Shown piece by piece: positions 9,860 through 21,192 of a stretch of DNA of 64,000 nucleotides. The position numbers and the translations under genes were made by a program. The stretch lies in the NCBI GenBank assembly GCA_013127575.1, contig CP053418.1:806001-870000 (forward strand), in the 5' to 3' direction. Under the pieces are notes generated by a model. The model saw only the letters and a list, made by a program, of their open reading frames with translations. It was not told the origin of the DNA and made no database searches. Every line of letters starts with the position of its first letter. The stretch's first letter is position 1. Source of the DNA: Ramlibacter terrae. Its GTDB lineage: Bacteria; Pseudomonadota; Gammaproteobacteria; Burkholderiales; Burkholderiaceae_C.

Positions 9860-10360
9860 ATGGCCAACGACGTGATCGCCGTCTACCCCGGCACCTTCGA
9901 CCCGATGACCCTCGGCCACGAGGACGTGGTGCGGCGCGCCTGCCAGCTGTTCGGAACGGTGATCGTCGCGGTCGCCGCGGGCCACCACAAGAAGGCGCTG
10001 TTCACCATGCAGGAGCGGGTGGACATGGCGCGCGAGGCGCTGGCCGGCAACCCCGGTGCACGTGGAAGGCTTCTCCGGCTCGGTGCGCGACTTCGTCGTG
10101 GAGCGGGGCGCCAAGGCCATGGTGCGCGGCGTGCGCGCGCCGTCACCGACTTCGATTACGAATTCCAGCTCGCCGGCATGAACCGGCACCTGATGCCCGA
10201 GGTGGAGACGGTGTTCATGACGCCCGGCGAGAAGTACCAGTTCATCAGCAGCACCTTCGTGCGCGAGATCGCGGTGCTCGGCGGCGAGGTGCACCAGTTC
10301 GTCTCTCCCACCGTGCAGCAGCGGCTGGTGGAGAAGGTGCGCAGCCTCGGGCGCGAGTAG
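9860..10360 (+). CDS. coaD: phosphopantetheine adenylyltransferase
   Basis: Fourth step of coenzyme A synthesis: transfers AMP to 4'-phosphopantetheine. The nucleotidyltransferase motif appears as YPGTFDPMTLGHEDVVRRA (T/HxGH type), and the C-terminal EKYQFISSTFVREIA corresponds to the ISST signature. The segment encoded at about 10056-10136 is read out of frame because an extra C (10056) is compensated by an extra GC pair (about 10134); the expected residues there (GFSGSVRDFVVERGAK) lie in a neighbouring frame. The 166-residue length matches the family. A GAGGAG ribosome site precedes the ATG. Confidence 0.95.
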   Translation: MANDVIAVYPGTFDPMTLGHEDVVRRACQLFGTVIVAVAAGHHKKALFTMQERVDMAREALAGNPGARGRLLRLGARLRRGAGRQGHGARRARAVTDFDYEFQLAGMNRHLMPEVETVFMTPGEKYQFISSTFVREIAVLGGEVHQFVSPTVQQRLVEKVRSLGRE

Positions 10361-10363
10361 CCT

Positions 10364-11065
10364 TCAGGCGAACTGCGCGAGCCATTCGCGCAAGGTGGCG
10401 TTCACCACGTCGGGCCGCTCCATGGTCAGCATGTGGCCGCAGCGCGGCACCATCACCAGCCGCGCCTGCGGCACCAGCGCCGCGATCTGGCGCGACTTGC
10501 CGGGCGGCGTCAGCTGGTCCTGCTCGCCGCACATCACCAGCACCGGGCACTGCAGCCGCGGCAGGTGCTTGCGCGCGTCGGGGCGGCCGATCACGGCGCG
10601 GTTCTGCGTCACCAGTTGGCCGGCCCCGGCTTCGAGGACGACGAACTGCAGGTAGGCGTCCACCAGGTCGCGGCTTTGCGCGTTGTCTGGATGGAACGCA
10701 AAGGCGACGTTCGGCTCGATCACGTCGCGAACGCGTCCCCGGTTGAAGAGTTCGATCGCCGCTTCGCGCAGCCGGCGCATGTCGTCGGCCTCCGGGTTGG
10801 CGTCGGTGCCCAGCAGCGCCAGGCCGGCGATGCGCTCCGGCGCCTGGCGCGCGGCCTCCATGGCCACCATGCCGCCCATCGAGGCGCCGCACAGCACGAG
10901 CGGCCCGGGCTGCTCCGCCAGCAGCGCGGTGGCCATGGCTTCGATGGAATCGTTGCGGGCGTGCACGTCGGCCACGCGCGGCGCCCATTCGGCGAGCGCA
11001 TCCAGTTGCGCTCGCCACATCGCGGTGTTGCCGGCCGGGCCGGGCAGGAGGACCAGTTGGGCCAT
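10364..11065 (-). CDS. alpha/beta hydrolase
   Basis: Intact 233-residue alpha/beta-hydrolase. The nucleophile elbow is GASMGG (serine near residue 96). The acid is likely the aspartate of MCGEQDQLTPP, and the base is the histidine of RCGHMLTMERPD. An oxyanion-hole segment LLPGPAG opens the protein. No transmembrane segment or signal peptide is seen, so it is probably cytoplasmic. The substrate is unknown. It converges on coaD (3 bases between stops) and is divergent from the phosphatase gene at 11154. Confidence 0.85.
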   Translation of the reverse strand: MAQLVLLPGPAGNTAMWRAQLDALAEWAPRVADVHARNDSIEAMATALLAEQPGPLVLCGASMGGMVAMEAARQAPERIAGLALLGTDANPEADDMRRLREAAIELFNRGRVRDVIEPNVAFAFHPDNAQSRDLVDAYLQFVVLEAGAGQLVTQNRAVIGRPDARKHLPRLQCPVLVMCGEQDQLTPPGKSRQIAALVPQARLVMVPRCGHMLTMERPDVVNATLREWLAQFA

Positions 11066-11153
11066 GGTTGAGGATTAAGTCGCAGTGGCGGGAGGGTGTG
11101 CAATTCTGCACGGGCCGGCGCCGGGATAATCAGGGAATGGATGGGCTGATGGC

Positions 11154-11824
11154 ATGACGGAACTGGTGCTGATTCGCCACGGCGAAACACAGATGAACCG
11201 CGAACTGCGGTTCCGGGGCCACGTGAACGTCGCCCTCAACGACATCGGCCGGAGCAGGCGCGCCGGCTCGCCGCGCGCATGACCGGCGAGCAGGCCGACG
11301 CCGTCTACGCGAGCGACCTGCTGCGCGCGCAGCAGACGGCCGAGCCGATCGGCGCCACGCTGTCGCTGCAGCCGGTGACCGAGCCGGGCCTGCGCGAGCA
11401 ATGCTTCGGGCAGGTCGACGGCATGCGCGTCGACGACATCAAGGCGCAGCATCCGCAGGCTGGGAGGGCTGGCTGCGCTTCGAAGAGGACTACTGCATGC
11501 CGGAAGGCGAGTCCACCCGCCAGTTCCACGCCCGCGTGATGGAAGCGGTGCAGCGGCTGGTGGCCGCGCACCCCGGGCAGAAGCTGGTGGTGGTCACGCA
11601 CGGCGGCGTGCTCGACATGGTCTACCGCACCGCGCGCTCGCTGGGCCTCAACGGCCCGCGCCAGAGCGAGATCCCGAACGCGGGCGTCAACCGCATCCGC
11701 GTGCGCGAGGGCGGCATCGACATCATCGACTGGGCCGACACGCGCCCACCGGGCCGACCTCCCGCCGCAGCCGGTCTACGACCAGGCGAAGCTGGTCACC
11801 GCCCCCAACCCCAGCGCCGCGTAG
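11154..11824 (+). CDS. histidine phosphatase family protein (phosphoglycerate mutase-like)
   Basis: Phosphoenzyme-type phosphatase. The catalytic motif LIRHGET is at residues 6-12, the acid/base glutamate lies in the GLREQCFGQ segment, and the second histidine motif is VVVTHGGVLDM. Length is about 220 residues. Breaks near 11248 (lost G), 11462 (CCTGG read as CTGG) and 11747 are repaired to give a tail VYDQAKLVTAPNPSAA ending at 11824. This overlaps the 3' end of the convergent TPR gene by 49 bases. The substrate cannot be told from sequence. Confidence 0.85.
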
Positions 11825-13100
11825 AGCCGCGCGGCCTGGCGCTTCAGCCGGAGCGACTCGGGCTGCATGCGCACCTGCGGCTGCAGCAGGTTCTGCGCGC
11901 CCGCCGGTGGCCGCTGCGCAGCAGCGCGTCCAGTGCACCTGCGTGAACAGGTCGCGCTGCGCATGGCTGCCGCCGATCTCGACCAGCCGCGGCAGCGCCC
12001 GCCCCAGCCCTTCGACCGCGCCGGCCCAGTCACCGAGCGCATGCGCCAGCAAGCCGCGGCTGGCGGGCACGCACACCTGCTGCCACGCCGTGGCGACGTC
12101 CGCCGCCGCGGTGACCGCGTGCCGCTCGATGCTCGCCACCAGCGCCCGCGCTTGCGTCTCGCGGCCCGCGCGGGCCAGTCCGTACACGTACTGCATGTCC
12201 GGGAAAGGCAGCACGTGGTCGTGCGCGCGCTCGGCCGGTGGTCGCCGACGTCCTGCCAGCGGTCGCCGACCTCGTGGCCGGCCAGTTCCACCCGCGCCAG
12301 CAGCGAGACGGCGTTCACCGGTCCTGGCTGTAGACCTTGACCTCGGTCCACACGTGCTGGTCGTGGATCTCGAGCACCTCCTCGGCCTGGTCGAGTTCCA
12401 GCGCGAACAGCGCGAGGTGCCACCAGTTGTGCGTCACCATGAACGAGTTCAGGCCCGTCCGGTGGGGCTGACTTCCTGCAGGAAGGCGTGGCCTTCGGCG
12501 AGCCGGCCCTGCGTGAGCATCACGTGCGCCAGCGCGTGGTGCGCCCACGGCTCCTTGTGCCGCAGCCGCATCGCATGCCGCGCCGACGCTTCCGCCTGCT
12601 CCGGGAAGTGGCACTGCTCCCACGCGAAGGCCAGCATGCCGTGCAGGTACGGGACGTCGCCGGCCGCGGCGAGGGCCAGCAGGCCGATGCGCAGCATGCC
12701 GGGCGAGTCGCCGCGGTTGAACAGGTGGTAGTGCGCGAGCTTGAGCGAAACCAGGTCGCGCGGGAATTCGCGGGCCTGCTCTTCGTGCAGCGCGATCGCG
12801 CGCGGCACGTCGCCGCCGACCCAAGCCGCCACGGCGGCGATGAAGCGCTGTTCGCGCACCGTGCCGCGGCCGGCGGCGGCCTGCGCGCGCTGCAGGAACG
12901 GCAACGCATGGGCGGGCGCGTCGCCGGTCTCGGCGAACATGTGCAGCGCCGCGCAGTAGGCCTGCACGAGCGGGCTCGGATCGCGCTGGACCTGGAACAG
13001 GTTGACCGCGCGCGATTCGCTGGCGATGAAGCCTTCGACGAAGTCGTTCAGCGGCCCGAGGCTGGCCGGGTCGTCCAGCGACACCGGGTTGCCCAGACAT
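11776..13100 (-). CDS. TTC38-like tetratricopeptide repeat protein
   Basis: Helical repeat protein resembling the tetratricopeptide repeat protein 38 family. Repeats include REQRFIAAVAAWVGGDVPRA, VPYLHGMLAFAWEQCHFPEQ and KEPWAHHALAHVMLTQGRLA, with a conserved HNWWHLALFALELD segment. The ATG at 13100 overlaps the amidase stop (TGATG), which implies translational coupling. Breaks lie near 13086, 12460, 12320, 12235 and 11930. It is the last gene of the peptide transporter operon. The function is unknown; it may recognise peptides or amides taken up by that operon. Confidence 0.75.
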
Positions 13101-14528
13101 CAGTCGACATGGTGGATGGATTCCGAGGGCGGCAGCGGCCGGGGGCGCTGCGGCTCGCGGACCGCCTCGAAGGCGCGCGCCACCTGCAGCACGCCGAGGT
13201 CGTCGAAGCGCTTGCCGGCGATCTGCATGCCGATCGGGAGGCCGCTGCGGGCATAGCCGCAGTTGATCGACGCCGCCGGCTGCTCCGACATGTTGAACGG
13301 CACGGTGAAGCCGATGTGCTCCAGCGGCCGCATCGGGTCGTTGGTGGGCGAGGCTTCCTCGGCGCCGGCCGGCATGTTGGGCGAAACCGGCGAGATCACG
13401 TAGTCGAAAGGCCGGCAGGCGTTGACGGCGGCCAGCCGCGTCAGGTGGAACTGGTTGAAGGCACGGAACACCTCTTCGCCGCCCATGCCCGCGGCGCTTT
13501 CGCCCCACTGGCGGATGTACGGCAGGATCTTCGCTTTCGCTTCAGGCCGCAGCGCGCCCATGTCGATGTGGGAGCGCATGCGCCAGAAGTGGTCCATGCC
13601 GTCGAGCATCGCTTGCGTCATGAACGGCTGCATCGGCGCGACGACGGCGCCGGCGCGCTCGAACAGCAGCGCGGCGCGCTCGACCGCCGCGCGGATTTCG
13701 GGATCGACCGGCAGGCCGCAGCCGGCTTCGAGCAGCAGGCCGATGCGCAGCCCGCGCAGCTTCTCGACGCCGGCGTCGAATTTGTCCCAGGCGATGTCCT
13801 GCGGCGGCAGGTTCATGCTGTCGCGGTCGTCGGCGCCCGAGAGCACCGCCATGAACAGCGCCGCATCGGCCACCGTGCGCGTCATCGGGCCGGCGGCGCG
13901 GCCCATGTACGGCGGGTCGATGGGGATGCGGCCCCAGGCTGGGCTTGAGCGTGAAGATGCCGCACCACGCAGCCGGCAGGCGCAGCGAGCCGCCAATGTC
14001 GGTGCCGATGTGCAGCGGCCCGTAGCCGGCGGCGGCAGCGGCGCCCGCGCCGGCGCTGGAGCCGCCCGGCGTGCGCGAAAGGTCCCGGGGATTGCGCGAC
14101 GCCGCGTGGAAGCTCGAGAGGCCGGAGGACAGCATGCCGTAGTCGGGCATGGTGGTCTTGGCCAGCACGACGCCGCCGTGCTCGCGCACGCGCGCCGCGG
14201 GCGGCGCGTCGGCGGCCGCGGGCGTGAGCTCGGTGGCCGCCGTGCCCAGCGGCACCGGGTCGCCGCGGGTGGCGATGTTCTCCTTGACCGTGACCGGCAC
14301 GCCGTCGATCAGCCCCAGCGGCGCATTGCGCAGCCACCGGGCTTCGCTGGCGCGCGCCTGCTCCAGCACCAGTTCGGGCTGCAGCAGGTACAGCGCGCGG
14401 GCGTGCTGCTCCCAGCGTTCGACGTGGCCCAGCACGCTGCGGGCCACTTCCACCGGCGAGACTTCGCGCCGGCGGTAAAGGTCTACGAGGGCCGGGGCGC
14501 CGAGTTCATGCAGTGCGGGATCGGACAT
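13100..14528 (-). CDS. amidase (amidase signature family)
   Basis: Amide hydrolase with the Ser-Ser-Lys triad of the amidase signature family: lysine in VTVKENIA, and the serine-rich core TPGGSSAGAGAAAAAG with TDIGGSLRLPA. The length is about 475 residues. The C-terminal part has SINCGYARSGLPIGMQIAGK, the usual conserved end. One break near 13938 (an extra G after CCTGGG) is the only interruption. Both ends overlap neighbours as TGATG, so it is co-translated with the binding protein and the TPR protein. Likely role: hydrolysis of the amide or peptide imported by this ABC system. Confidence 0.88.
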
Positions 14529-16018
14529 CAGGCCGAGGACATCGCCGACAGGTCGTTCGTGAAGATCGGCATGTTGGTCCACAGGCCTTTCACGTTCTTG
14601 TTGGCGACGGTGATCCATTCGGGCTGGTACAGCCATGCGTGCACGGCGTCGTCGGCCAGCAGGCGCTGCATGTCGGCCTGCAGCTTGGTGCGGTCCTGCG
14701 GCCGGGCCGAGGTCTTGTACTTGGCGAACATCTCGGCGAACTTCGGCGAGCTGTAGTTCCAGTAGTAGTCGGGCTTGGCGAAGTTGTTCAGGTCGAACGG
14801 CTCGACATGCGAAATGATCGTCATGTCGTAGTTCTTGTTGCCGTAGACGTTGGACAGCCACTGGGCCCACTCGACGTTCTGCAGCTTCGCGTTGATGCCG
14901 ACCTTGGACAGCTGCGAGGCGATCACCTCGCCGCCCCGGCGCGCGTAGGGCGGCGGCGGCAGTGTGATGGTCAGCTCGAGGTTGCTGACGCCCGCTTCCT
15001 TGAGCAGCGCGCGCGCCTTGTCCGGGTTGTACGGGTTCACGCCGGTCAGGTCGACGTAGCCCGGCGCGCTGGGCGGGTAGTGGCTGCCGATGGGCGCGCC
15101 GTAGCCGTCGCCCGCGCCCCGGATCACGGCCTTGCGGTCGATGGCGGCGGAGATCGCGCGGCGCACGCGCACGTCGTCGAGCGGCTTCTTCTTGTTGTTC
15201 AGGGCCGGGATGGTCTTGGCGCGCGAGCCGGAGACGATCACCCGGAACTTGTTGTTGCCCTTGAACTGCGTGACGCTGCGCGGCGTGACGCGCTGGAAGA
15301 CGTCGACGTCGCCGGCCATCAGCGCCGCGACTTGCGCCGCCGGGTCGGCGATGAAGCGGAACGTGGCGCGCCGCAGCTTGATGGCGGCGGCATTGCGGTA
15401 GCCGTCCCACTTGGAGAGCGTGATCGAGGAGCCCTTGACCCAATTCTCCAGGCGGTAGGGGCCGGTGCCGACCGGCTTGGTGGCGTTGGTTTCGGCGCTC
15501 TTGGGCTCCACGATGATGGCCGTGGCCTGGCCCATCATGAAGGGGAAGTCGGGGTCGATCTCCTTGGTCAGGAGCACGACGGTGTGTTCGTCGACGGCCT
15601 GCACCGACAGGTTGGCGTAGGTGCGCTTGTCCTTGTTGGTGCTCTTCTCGCTGCCGGCGCGCTCGAACGAGAACTTGACGGCCTGCGCGTTGAAGGGCTC
15701 GCCGTTGTGGAACTTGACGCCCTTGCGCAGGCGGAAGGTGTAGGTGGTCAGGTCGGGCGAGACCTCCCAGCTTTCGGCCAGCAGCGGCGTGACGGTGCCG
15801 TCGGGATGGACCTTGGTCAGCGTCTCGAAGACGTTGTACAGCGTGACTTCGCCGATCGACGACGCGGCTCCGCCCGTGGGATCGAGGCCGGGGCTGGGCT
15901 CGGGGCCATCGCCAGCACGATCGTGTCCTTGCGGCTTTGGGCCAGCGCGCCGGCGGGCAGGGTGGCCGGGCGGCGGCGGGGAGGCGGAGTGCGTCAGCAC
16001 GTCGCGGCGATTGATCAT
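14528..16018 (-). CDS. ABC transporter substrate-binding protein, family 5 (peptide type)
   Basis: Periplasmic solute-binding protein of the DppA/OppA family, about 495 residues. The N-terminus MINRRDVLTHSA has an RR pair and starts an export signal. The signal and early mature region are scrambled by breaks near 15900 and 15965; the restored text reads ATLPAGALAQ then LAMALEPSPGLDP. Family landmarks are YNVFETL, WEVSPDLTTYTFRLRKGVKF, KPVGTGPYRLENWVKG and RRAISAAIDR. It is first in the encoded order of the operon's soluble part, downstream of the ATPase genes on this strand. Confidence 0.88.
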   Translation of the reverse strand: MINRRDVLTHSASPPPPGHPARRRAGPKPQGHDRAGDGPEPSPGLDPTGGAASSIGEVTLYNVFETLTKVHPDGTVTPLLAESWEVSPDLTTYTFRLRKGVKFHNGEPFNAQAVKFSFERAGSEKSTNKDKRTYANLSVQAVDEHTVVLLTKEIDPDFPFMMGQATAIIVEPKSAETNATKPVGTGPYRLENWVKGSSITLSKWDGYRNAAAIKLRRATFRFIADPAAQVAALMAGDVDVFQRVTPRSVTQFKGNNKFRVIVSGSRAKTIPALNNKKKPLDDVRVRRAISAAIDRKAVIRGAGDGYGAPIGSHYPPSAPGYVDLTGVNPYNPDKARALLKEAGVSNLELTITLPPPPYARRGGEVIASQLSKVGINAKLQNVEWAQWLSNVYGNKNYDMTIISHVEPFDLNNFAKPDYYWNYSSPKFAEMFAKYKTSARPQDRTKLQADMQRLLADDAVHAWLYQPEWITVANKNVKGLWTNMPIFTNDLSAMSSA

Positions 16019-16081
16019 GGTGAGAGCTCCAGAACGACAGGGAAATGCGTTGTGCGGACAATCATCCAGAGATTGGCCGCT

Positions 16082-16889
16082 TTATTCAAGAGGGATAGCC
16101 GTGGGTTCCGCCTCGGGCACGGCTTCGAGCAGGGTGCGGGTGTACGGATGCTCCGCCGCCGTGAACAGCTTCTCCGGCGGCCCTTGTTCGACGATGCGGC
16201 CTTGCCACAGCACCGCGACGTCTTCGCACAGGTGGTGCACCACCGCGAGGTCGTGGCTGATCAGCATGTAGGTGATGCCGAACTCCCGCTGCAGGTCCTG
16301 CATCAGGTTGAGCACCGGGCCTGCACGGAGACGTCGAGCGCGCTCACCGGCTCGTCGGCCACGATCAGCCGCGGCCGCGTGATGAGCGCGCGGGCGATGG
16401 CAATGCGTTGGCGCTGACCGCCGGAGAATTCGTGCGGGTACTTGCCGAGGTCGCTGGCGCGCAGGCCCACGGCGTCCAGCGCCTCGGCGGCACGCTTTCT
16501 CTGTTCGTCGCGCGGCGTCCCCTGCGCGCTGAGGGGTTCGCAGACGATGCGCTCCACCGTCTGGCGCGGGTCGAGCGAACCGTAGGGTCCTGGAACACCA
16601 TCTGGAAGTCGCGCCGCGCCTGCCGCAGTTCTTCCCCGGGCAGCGCGTGCAGGTCGCGCCCCAGCATGCGCACGCGGCCGGAGGTCGGCTGGTCGAGCGC
16701 CATCACCAGCCGCGCCAGCGTGGACTTGCCCGAACCCGACTCGCCGACGATGCCCAGGCTGCGGCCGCTTTCGATGGTGAAGCTCACGCCATTGAGCGCA
16801 TGCACTTTCGGCGGCGGCGCGAACAGCTTCTCGCGCGGCATCGTGTATTCGCGCACCAGGTTCTCGACCTGCAGCAACGGTTCGCTCAT
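16082..16889 (-). CDS. peptide ABC transporter ATP-binding protein (OppF/DppF type)
   Basis: ABC ATPase: Walker [11 protein letters not shown]-loop FQDP, signature [15 protein letters not shown], Walker [15 protein letters not shown]-loop [11 protein letters not shown]. The C-terminal [12 protein letters not shown] is typical of oligopeptide transporter ATPases. Breaks near 16590 (CCCC read as CCC) and 16320 (CCAGG read as CCGG) are repairable. The ATG overlaps the OppD-type stop by 4 bases (ATGA). Confidence 0.92.
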
Positions 16890-17880
16890 GCCGCCACTTC
16901 CATGTTCTTCTCCGCGGCGACGGCGTCGAGCCGGATGCAGCGCGCGCGATGTTCCGGTTCCACTTCGAAGGGCGGCGGCAGCTCCGGGTTGCACTCGGGG
17001 ATGGTGAAGCGGCAGCGGCCGGCGAAGGGGCAGCCCTTGGGCAGGTCGACCAGCTCGGGCACGGTGCCGGGGATCGTCGCCAGCCGCCGTCCACGCGCGG
17101 AGCGCAGCCCCGGCCGCGCGCCGAACAGGCCGAGCGTGTAGGGGTGCATCCGGTTCGCGAAGACCGACGCGGTCGGCCCGCTCTCGACCACGCTGCCGCC
17201 GTACATCACCAGCATCCGCCGCACGTTCTGGGCGATCACGCCGAGGTCGTGCGAGATCAGCATCAGGGCCATGCCGCGCTCGGCCACCAGCTCGCGGATC
17301 AGGTCGAGGATCTGCCGCTGGATCGTGACGTCGAGCGCCGTCGTGGGTTCGTCGGCGATCAGCAGGTCGGGGCCGCAGGCCAGCGCCATCGCGATGGTGA
17401 TGCGCTGCCGCTGCCCGCCGGAGAACTGGTGCGGATAGGCGTCGATGCGCCGCGCGGCGTCGGGGATGCCGACGCGGTCGAGGAGGGCGATGGCTTCCTT
17501 GCGCGCATCGGCGGCCGACATGCCGCGGTGCAGCCGCAGCGGCTCCGCCACCTGCCGGCCGATGCTGTGCACCGGATTGAGCGCGGTCATCGGCTCCGGA
17601 AGATCATGCCGATGCGGTTGCCCCGCAGCGCGCACAGGTCGCGCTCGGGCAGGCCGACGAGTTCCTTGCCGTCGAAGCGGATGCTGCCGGTGACGCGCGC
17701 GTTCTCGGGCAGCAGGCCCATCAGCGCCATGGCCGTCATCGACTTGCCGCAGCCCGATTCGCCGATCAGCCCCAGCGATGCGCCGCGTTCCAGCGTGAAG
17801 TTGACGTTGCGCACGGCAAAGGCGGGGCCGCGGTGCGTCTGCAGTTCGACCGAGAGGTCCCGGACTTCGAGCAGGGGCAT
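16886..17880 (-). CDS. peptide ABC transporter ATP-binding protein (OppD/DppD type)
   Basis: ABC ATPase of about 330 residues: Walker [10 protein letters not shown], signature [15 protein letters not shown], Walker [15 protein letters not shown]-loop ISHDLGVIA. The C-terminal extension has the Cys-rich oligopeptide-transporter motif CPFAGRCRF...ECNPELPP, which often binds an iron-sulfur cluster. One break near 17593 restores CCAGG ([10 protein letters not shown]). It starts 4 bases after the OppC-type permease stop. Confidence 0.92.
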
Positions 17881-17884
17881 GCGG

Positions 17885-18765
17885 TCAGCGTTTGCGTGAA
17901 AGGCGCGGGTCGAACAGGTCGCGCAGCCCGTCGCCGAGCAGGTTGAGGCCCATCACGGCCAGCGCGATGGCGACGCCGGGAAACACCGCCAGCATCGGCG
18001 CACGGAACAGCAGCGTCTGCGCTTCGCTGAGCATGCGGCCCCGGGAAGGCTGCGGCGGCTGCGTGCCGAGGCCCGGTACGAGAGCGCCGCCTCGGCGAGG
18101 ATCGCGATGGCGAAGCGGATGGTCGCCTGCACGATCAGCACCGACAGGATGTTGGGCAGCACGTGTTCGATGGTGATCGCGAATGTGCCCTTGCCGCAGG
18201 CGCGGGCCGCCAGCACGAACTCGCGCGACCAGATGGCATTGGCCGAAGCGCGGGTGATGCGCGCGAAGGTCGGAATGTTGTAGATGCCGATCGCGATGAT
18301 CGCGTTGACCATGCCGGGGCCGAACACCGCCGTCAGCATGATCGCCGACAGGATGGCCGGGAAGGCGAAGCCGAAGTCGGACAGCCGCATGATCGCTTCT
18401 TCCACCCAGCCCCGCCTGGCCGACGCCAGCAGGCCCAGCGCGGTGCCGATCACGAGGCCGATGCCGACGGCGATCAGGCCCACCGCGATGGAAGCGCGCG
18501 CGCCCACCAGCAGCAGCGAGGCGACGTCGCGGCCGTACGGATCGGTGCCGAGCCAGTAGCTGCCGTCGGGCGCGCGCAGCTTGAGCGCCATGTCGATGTT
18601 GAACGGGTCGTGCGGCGTCCAGAGGTACGACAGCCCGGCGGCCAGCACCAGCAGCAGCGTCAGGACCACGCCGATGACGAAGCTGGGATTGCGCCGGGCG
18701 CGCCGCCAGAAGCCGGGCGCCGTCAAGGGAGCCGGCGCGGGCGGCGTGGGAAGCACGGCGCTCAT
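17885..18765 (-). CDS. peptide ABC transporter permease (OppC/DppC type)
   Basis: Inner-membrane permease: short cytoplasmic N-terminus, first span VIGVVLTLLLVLAAGL, the conserved LGTDPYGRDVASLLLVGAR motif and further spans. The EAA-type loop is in the AALSYLGLGTQPP region. The protein ends DGLRDLFDPRLSRKR. A break near 18073 restores CCTGG; a nearby TCC-CGG may be a C-for-T change of TCC-TGG (expected tryptophan) in the same motif. The ATG overlaps the OppB-type stop by 4 bases. Confidence 0.92.
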
Positions 18766-19711
18766 ATGTCGCTCGCCTTCACGCGGGGGTCGATCAGGGC
18801 GTACAGCAGGTCCACCACGAAGTTGACGATCACCACCATGGCGGCCAGCAGCATGACGCAGTTGCGCACCACGATGAGGTCGCGGTTGGAGATCGACTGG
18901 AAGATCAGCCGGCCGAGGCCCGGCAGGTAGAACACGCTTTCGACCACGATGGTGCCGGCCAGCAGCTCGGCGAACTGCAGGCCCATGACAGTGATCACCG
19001 GGATCAGCGCGTTGCGCAGCACGTGGCCCCACAGCGCGCCGCGGCGCGAGACGCCTTTGGCGCGCGCGGTGCGCACAAAGTCTTCGCGCAGCACCTCCAG
19101 CACGGCCGACCGCGTGATGCGCGCCAGGATCGCCGACTGCACCACCGCCAGCGAAAGCGCGGGCAGCAGCAGCGCCTTCAGGCCCTCGAGGATGCCGTCC
19201 TCCCAGCCCGGGAAGCCCCCGGCCGAGAACCAGCCCAGTGCACCGAGAACAGCAGGATCAGCAGGATCGCGAACCAGAAGTTGGGGATGGCGATGCCGAC
19301 CTGCGTCAGCGCCATGATGCCGACGTCGCCCGGCTTGTTGTGGCGGGCGGCGGCGTAGATGCCGGCCACCAGCGCCAGCACCGTGGTGAGCGCCATCGCC
19401 ATCAGCGCCAGCGGCACGGTGAGGGCCAGCCGCTCCAGCACCAGTTCGCCCACCGGGGTGCTGTACGCATAGCTCAGGCCGAGGTCGCCGGTGAGCAGGC
19501 CGCTGACCCAGTCCCAGTACCTTTCCACCGGCGGCCGGTCGAGGCCCAGCTTCTGCGCCGGGGCGGCCACGGCGTCGGGAGCGGCGTCCGGTCCCATCAG
19601 GATCTGGGCCGCGTTGCCGGGGAGGATCTCCAGCACCGGGAACACCACGACGGAAGTGCCTACCAGCGTCGCGATGAGGGTGATCAGCCGCTTGAGGAAG
19701 AACAGGCTCAT
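18762..19711 (-). CDS. peptide ABC transporter permease (OppB/DppB type)
   Basis: Inner-membrane permease with N-terminal span FFLKRLITLIATLVGTSVVV, the conserved LGLDRPPVERYWDWV periplasmic segment and about five further spans. It ends with the EAA-type loop (RTARAKGVSRRGALWGHVLRN) and DPRVKASDI. One frame break near 19240 is a lost G in GTGGC. First gene of the seven-gene operon that runs through the ATPases, binding protein, amidase and TPR protein. It is divergent from the ferredoxin gene. Confidence 0.92.
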
Positions 19712-19756
19712 GAAGGCGGGGATAATGCCAGAACCGGGCCGGGCAGACTTTGGTAG

Positions 19757-20412
<656 letters not shown>

Positions 20413-20450
20413 GCTCCAGCCCTCCTGTGGGGCGTGTGCAGGCGCCCCGG

Positions 20451-21060
20451 TCAGCTCGGTTCGGGCCGCGGCGGCTTGGGCCGCGGCGCCTTGTGCGTGT
20501 GGACGATCAGCGTCGCCTTTTTTCCATCTCGCCGGCGGGAGGGCCGGCACCGCCTTGAGCGTGCGGTCTATGCATTCCTCGATCGCGGTGCGCTGCTCGG
20601 CCAGCGGCTTCTTGAGGACCCACGACACCACTTCCGACTTGACGCCCGGGTGGCCGATGCCCACCCGCAGCCGCCAGTAGTCGCCGGTGCCCAGCTGCGC
20701 GTGGATGTCGCGCAGCCCGTTGTGCCCGGCGTGGCTGCCGCCGAACTTCAGCTTGGCTCGGCCCGGCACGACGTCGAGTTCGTCGTGCACCACCGGGATC
20801 TCTTCGGGCGCGATCTTGTAGAAGCGCGCCAGCGCGGCCACCGCCTTGCCCGACAGGTTCATGAAGGTCTGCGGCTCCAGCAGCCACACCACCTGCCCAT
20901 GCACGTTGGCCCGCGCCACCAGCCCGTGGTACCCGCGCTCGGGCACCGGGGTGACCTTCAGGTCGCGGGCGAGCTGGTCGATCCACCAGAAGCCGGCGTT
21001 GTGGCGCGTGGCTTCGTACTCAGGGCCGGGATTGCCGAGGCCGACGAACAGCTTGATCAT
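20451..21060 (-). CDS. pth: peptidyl-tRNA hydrolase
   Basis: Releases tRNA from prematurely dropped peptidyl-tRNA. The start [20 protein letters not shown] contains the conserved catalytic-region residues (N and H), followed by [19 protein letters not shown] and [13 protein letters not shown]. Frame changes near 20520-20535 (a CCTGG-type break, then extra bases in an A run) scramble the tail; the repaired end reads [16 protein letters not shown], then a basic Pro-rich end stopping at 20451. It follows rplY, the common rplY-pth order. Confidence 0.94.
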
Positions 21061-21125
21061 GGTGGCGTGTGGAGGTGGTGGGGTAGGGAACTGTTCACTG
21101 CCCGCAAGCGCTATTGTGCAGACGA

Positions 21126-21149
21126 AAAAAGCCCGCTTGCGCGGGCTTT
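21126..21149. terminator. bidirectional terminator between rplY and pth
   Basis: Perfect stem AAAGCCCGC / GCGGGCTTT with a TTGC loop, flanked by an A run on one side (five T residues when read on the minus strand). It terminates rplY-side transcripts or attenuates read-through into pth. Confidence 0.75.
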
Positions 21150-21155
21150 GCATTT

Positions 21156-21184
21156 CGTCGTCCCCGCGCAGGCGGGAATGACGA
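21156..21184. repeat. REP-like palindrome, copy 1
   Basis: An imperfect palindrome with arms TCCCCGC and GCGGGAA around GCAG, framed by CGTC and GACG. The same core (CCCCGC-GCAG-GCGGGG type) recurs at 34606-34632 and, inverted, at 50643-50665. Confidence 0.7.
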
Positions 21185-21192
21185 GGCTTTCT

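Noticed and set aside
14513..16417. Long open frame (over 600 codons) on the plus strand
   Set aside because: It is antisense to the substrate-binding protein gene. Its translation is a low-complexity Arg/Gly/Ala mixture, typical of shadow frames in GC-rich DNA.
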